Positions 5,494 to 8,193 of a stretch of 8,193 bases of DNA are shown piece by piece. The DNA is from DATIXD01 sp035518875 (GTDB lineage Bacteria > Pseudomonadota > Gammaproteobacteria > Methylococcales > Methylococcaceae), in NCBI GenBank assembly GCA_035518875.1, contig DATIXD010000379.1:1-8193 (forward strand). The letters run 5' to 3'. The notes under the pieces were generated by a model that saw only the letters and a list, made by a program, of their open reading frames with translations, was not told the origin of the DNA and did no database searches. A program made the position numbers and the translations under genes. How positions within the stretch are numbered: the first letter of the stretch is position 1; the number at the start of each line of letters is the position of its first letter.

Positions 5494-7707
5494 CTACGCA
5501 GAACGCAGTAGCTCCGACTTCACCGGCAGCTTCCGGATCCGCTTGCCGGTCGCCGCGAAGATCGCGTTGGTCACCGCCGGCGCGATCGCAGAAGTACCGG
5601 GCTCGCCGATGCCGCCGGGGGCTTCGGCGCTCTTCACCAGATACACCTCCACCACCGGCGCTTCGTTGATGCTCAGCAGGCGGTAGTCGTTGAAGTTGTT
5701 TTGCTCGACGCGGCCGTCCTTGATCGTGATCTCGCCGAACAGGGCGGCGGTGATCCCGAAGATGATCCCGCCTTCCATCTGCGCCTTCACCGTGTCGGGG
5801 TTCACGATCATTCCACAGTCCACCGCACAGACCACGCGGTGAACCCGCACCTCGCCACCCTTGGAAACCGTCACCTCGGCGACCTGCGCCAGATAGCTGC
5901 CAAAGGCGTGTTGCACAGACACGCCGCGACCGTGGCCCTTCGGCAATGGCTGCCCCCATCCGGCCTTTTCCGTAGCCAGGTCGAGCACCGCCCGGGCCCG
6001 CGGCAACTTGCCGAGCAGGTCGCGGCGAAATTGGACCGGATCCTTTTTTGCGGTCGCCGCGAGCTCGTCTATGAAGCTCTCCACCACGAAGATGTTGTGC
6101 GTGGGTCCGACGCCGCGCCACCAACCCGTGACAATACCTGGCGGCGGCTCCTGGCGGACGTAATCCACCAAAACGTTCGGAAGGGCATAGGGCAGATCCG
6201 CTGCGCCTTCCACGGCATCCGGATCGAGGCCTTCCTTGAACGCCGGCGGGAACCAGCGCGCAAGGATCGAGGACGCAGTGACACGATGGCTCCAGGCGAT
6301 CGGCGTGCCGTGCTCGTCCAGACCGGCAGCGAGCCGGTCGTAGTAGTAGGGCCGGTAGATGTCGTGCTGGATGTCTTCTTCGCGGGTCCAGATCACCTTG
6401 ACCGGACCATCGACCTGGCTGGCAATCTGCACCGCCTGGGTGATGAAATCCACCTCGAGCCGCCGGCCGAAGCCGCCGCCGAGCAGATGGTTATGCACCC
6501 GGATCTTCTCGGGCGGAAGGCCGGTCACCTGCGCGGCGGCGGCCTGGGCGCGGGTCGCAACCTGGGTGCCCACCCACACGTCGCAGCCGTCCTTGCGTGC
6601 GTGGACGGTACAGTTCATCGGCTCCATTGTGGCGTGCGCGAGGAACGGTACCTGGTAGACCGCCTCGACCTTCCGGGCGGCGCCGGCCATGGCTTTGGCG
6701 ACATCGCCCTCCTTACGCGCGGCAACCCCCGGCTTCTGCGAGGCCGCTTCAAGCTGTTGAACGATATCGACGGTGCTGAGCTTGGCGTTCGGGCCATTAT
6801 CCCAGCGGATGTCGAGCGCGGCCAAGCCCTGCTTGGCTGCCCACATGTGATCGGCGACCACCGCGACGGCGTCGCCTAGGCGCACCACCTGGTGCACGCC
6901 TTTAACCGCCTTCGCCTTGGCTTCATCGACGCCGGCCAGCTTGCCGCCGAACACAGGGCAGGCGGCAACGGTCGCGATTTTCATGCCGGGGACCTTCACA
7001 TCGATGCTGAACTGCGCCTTGCCGTTGACCTTGTCGCGGCTGTCGAGGCGCTTGGCGGCGGTGCCGATGAGCTTGAAGTCCTTAGGCTCCTTGAGCGTGA
7101 CCTGGTCCGGCACCGGCAAGGTTGCAGCCTTATCGACGAGGACTCCGTAGTTGAGCTGGCGGCCGGTTGACACATGGATCACCTGGCCCTTTTCGGCACG
7201 GCAGGAATTCGCATCGACCTTCCAGGTCGCGCACGCGGCGGACACCAGCATACTGCGAGCGACGGCGCCGGCACGCCGAAGCGGTTCCCAGGCGCCACGG
7301 ACCGATGTCGAGCCGCCGGTTACCTGAAACCCGAGCACCGGATTGGCATAGAGCTTATCGTCGGGCGGCGCATGTTCGAGGTGGACCTGTGCCAAATCCA
7401 CTTCCAGCTCTTCGGCGAGGAGCATCGGCAGGGAGGTGTAGGTGCCCTGCCCCATCTCGACCTGATGCACGACGAGGGTCACGCGCCCTTGACGGTCGAT
7501 GCGGATAAAGGCGTTGGGCGCGAAGGTGTTTGCCGTGGGGATAGCGGTGGCCTCGGCATTACGCATCAGCGCGGGTAGGCTAAAGCTCAGCAGTAGCCCG
7601 CCACCGGCAGCCGCGCTGGCTTTCAGAAAGGTCCGTCGGGACATACCAGCTTCGCATACAGGCTCAGAATCTGCTCTCCCGACGTACTGCAGTTGTTCGA
7701 GGCTCAT
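5494..7707 (-). CDS. Tat-exported molybdenum hydroxylase large subunit (isoquinoline 1-oxidoreductase beta / aldehyde oxidoreductase type)
   Basis: The 737-residue protein is the molybdopterin-binding subunit of a xanthine oxidase family enzyme that hydroxylates an aldehyde or N-heterocycle with water as oxygen source. It carries a twin-arginine signal, SRRTFLK (23-29), followed by a hydrophobic stretch ending near 50, so it should act in the periplasm. Visible landmarks are VEMGQGTYTSLP (83-94), HATMEPMN (358-365), the cofactor loop GGGFGRR (410-416), GWWRGVG (528-534), and GIGEPGTSAIAP with the catalytic Glu702. These fit the IorB-like subgroup; the substrate is not readable. The start is set by AGGGAG at 7715-7720, 7 bases before the ATG. 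The frame stays open further upstream to 8076, but that is antisense-like reading over the partner gene. The ATG follows the [2Fe-2S] subunit stop by 2 bases. Confidence 0.93.
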   Translation of the reverse strand: MSLEQLQYVGRADSEPVCEAGMSRRTFLKASAAAGGGLLLSFSLPALMRNAEATAIPTANTFAPNAFIRIDRQGRVTLVVHQVEMGQGTYTSLPMLLAEELEVDLAQVHLEHAPPDDKLYANPVLGFQVTGGSTSVRGAWEPLRRAGAVARSMLVSAACATWKVDANSCRAEKGQVIHVSTGRQLNYGVLVDKAATLPVPDQVTLKEPKDFKLIGTAAKRLDSRDKVNGKAQFSIDVKVPGMKIATVAACPVFGGKLAGVDEAKAKAVKGVHQVVRLGDAVAVVADHMWAAKQGLAALDIRWDNGPNAKLSTVDIVQQLEAASQKPGVAARKEGDVAKAMAGAARKVEAVYQVPFLAHATMEPMNCTVHARKDGCDVWVGTQVATRAQAAAAQVTGLPPEKIRVHNHLLGGGFGRRLEVDFITQAVQIASQVDGPVKVIWTREEDIQHDIYRPYYYDRLAAGLDEHGTPIAWSHRVTASSILARWFPPAFKEGLDPDAVEGAADLPYALPNVLVDYVRQEPPPGIVTGWWRGVGPTHNIFVVESFIDELAATAKKDPVQFRRDLLGKLPRARAVLDLATEKAGWGQPLPKGHGRGVSVQHAFGSYLAQVAEVTVSKGGEVRVHRVVCAVDCGMIVNPDTVKAQMEGGIIFGITAALFGEITIKDGRVEQNNFNDYRLLSINEAPVVEVYLVKSAEAPGGIGEPGTSAIAPAVTNAIFAATGKRIRKLPVKSELLRSA

Positions 7708-7709
7708 GG

Positions 7710-8192
7710 TCAGGCTCCCTTTGCAGCGGTGGATTTGGACTGCGCCGCCTGTTTGATCGCGGCGCGGATGCGCGGATAGGTGCCGCAGCGGCAGAGGTTG
7801 CCGGCCATGGCCGCATCGATGTCGGCATCGGTGGGATTGGGATTGCTCGCCAGCAATGCGGTTGCGGACATGATCTGGCCCGACTGGCAGTAGCCGCATT
7901 GTACGACATCGAGATCCAGCCAGGCGTTCTGCACCTTCTTGCCACTCGGCGTTTCGCCGATCGCTTCGATGGTCGTAACTCTCTTTCCGGCGACGGCCGA
8001 CACCGGCGTCACGCACGACCGTGTCGGCGCGCCGTCCACGTGTACGGTACAGGCGCCGCACTGGGCGATGCCGCAACCGAACTTGGTGCCGGTCAGGCCG
8101 ACCACGTCGCGCAGCACCCAGAGCAGGGGCATATCCGGCGGGACGTCCACCTTGTGGACCTTGCCGTTGATTTTCAATGTGATCATGACCAT
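7710..8192 (-). CDS. [2Fe-2S] small subunit of molybdenum hydroxylase
   Basis: This 160-residue protein carries electrons from the molybdenum site of its partner to an external acceptor. The plant ferredoxin-type first half has Cys40, Cys45, Cys48 and Cys60 (CGIAQCGAC); the helical second half has Cys99, Cys102, Cys134 and Cys136 (QCGYCQSGQ and NLCRCGTYPRIR). All eight cluster ligands are present. It has no signal peptide, so it probably crosses the membrane folded together with the Tat-tagged large subunit. No FAD-binding subunit is encoded beside them in the window, which fits two-subunit IorAB-like enzymes. The start lies at the window edge: ATG at 8192 or, more typical for the family (MITLKINGK), ATG at 8186. 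The ribosome binding site would lie outside the window. Confidence 0.95.
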   Translation of the reverse strand: MVMITLKINGKVHKVDVPPDMPLLWVLRDVVGLTGTKFGCGIAQCGACTVHVDGAPTRSCVTPVSAVAGKRVTTIEAIGETPSGKKVQNAWLDLDVVQCGYCQSGQIMSATALLASNPNPTDADIDAAMAGNLCRCGTYPRIRAAIKQAAQSKSTAAKGA

Positions 8193-8193
8193 G

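Noticed and set aside
5701..6879. 392-codon plus-strand ORF opposite the Mo subunit
   Set aside because: Antisense shadow with no recognisable motifs; the minus-strand frame has all the molybdenum hydroxylase motifs.
7708..8076. N-terminal extension of the Mo subunit frame to 8076
   Set aside because: It overlaps the well-supported [2Fe-2S] gene in another frame, its composition is Arg-rich shadow sequence, and a strong ribosome binding site lies directly before the ATG at 7707.
1..8193. CRISPR array, tRNA or rRNA genes, insertion sequence
   Set aside because: No regularly spaced direct repeats, no tRNA-like cloverleaf or rRNA sequence, and no transposase reading frame were seen.

Overview
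The window looks like chromosomal DNA from a gammaproteobacterium. The adjacent dksA-gluQ pair is a classic gammaproteobacterial arrangement, GC content is fairly high in most genes, and the BLUF-cyclase resembles bPAC of Beggiatoa as I remember it. No marker here fixes the genus; a methanotroph or sulfur-oxidiser relative would be a reasonable guess but is not shown.

Layout. Bases 1-735 look like the tail of an integron gene-cassette array: the 3' end of one cassette gene, an attC-like recombination site (214-304), and a second cassette ORF that starts with GTG 24 bases beyond the site. Bases 736-1476 hold no convincing large gene. They contain strong intergenic palindromes and one possible 57-residue membrane peptide (1148-1321). 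On the minus strand follow a BLUF-domain adenylyl cyclase (1477-2583), i.e. a likely photoactivated cAMP synthase, and a class I/II PLP aminotransferase (2802-3959). Divergent from these, on the plus strand, are dksA (4097-4537) and gluQ (4550-5485). Converging on gluQ from the right edge is a two-gene minus-strand operon: a small [2Fe-2S] subunit (7710-8192) and a large Tat-exported molybdenum hydroxylase subunit (5494-7707), of the isoquinoline 1-oxidoreductase / aldehyde oxidoreductase type.

How they fit together. DksA adjusts transcription with ppGpp and GluQ modifies tRNA-Asp; they are joined by a 12-base gap and likely share one promoter (4030-4058). The two oxidoreductase genes are spaced by 2 bases and should form one periplasmic enzyme. 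The cyclase is the most striking gene: all the key BLUF photocycle residues and the class III cyclase catalytic residues that I can place are present, so it should make cAMP in response to blue light. The window shows no functional link between the cyclase and the flanking cassette region.
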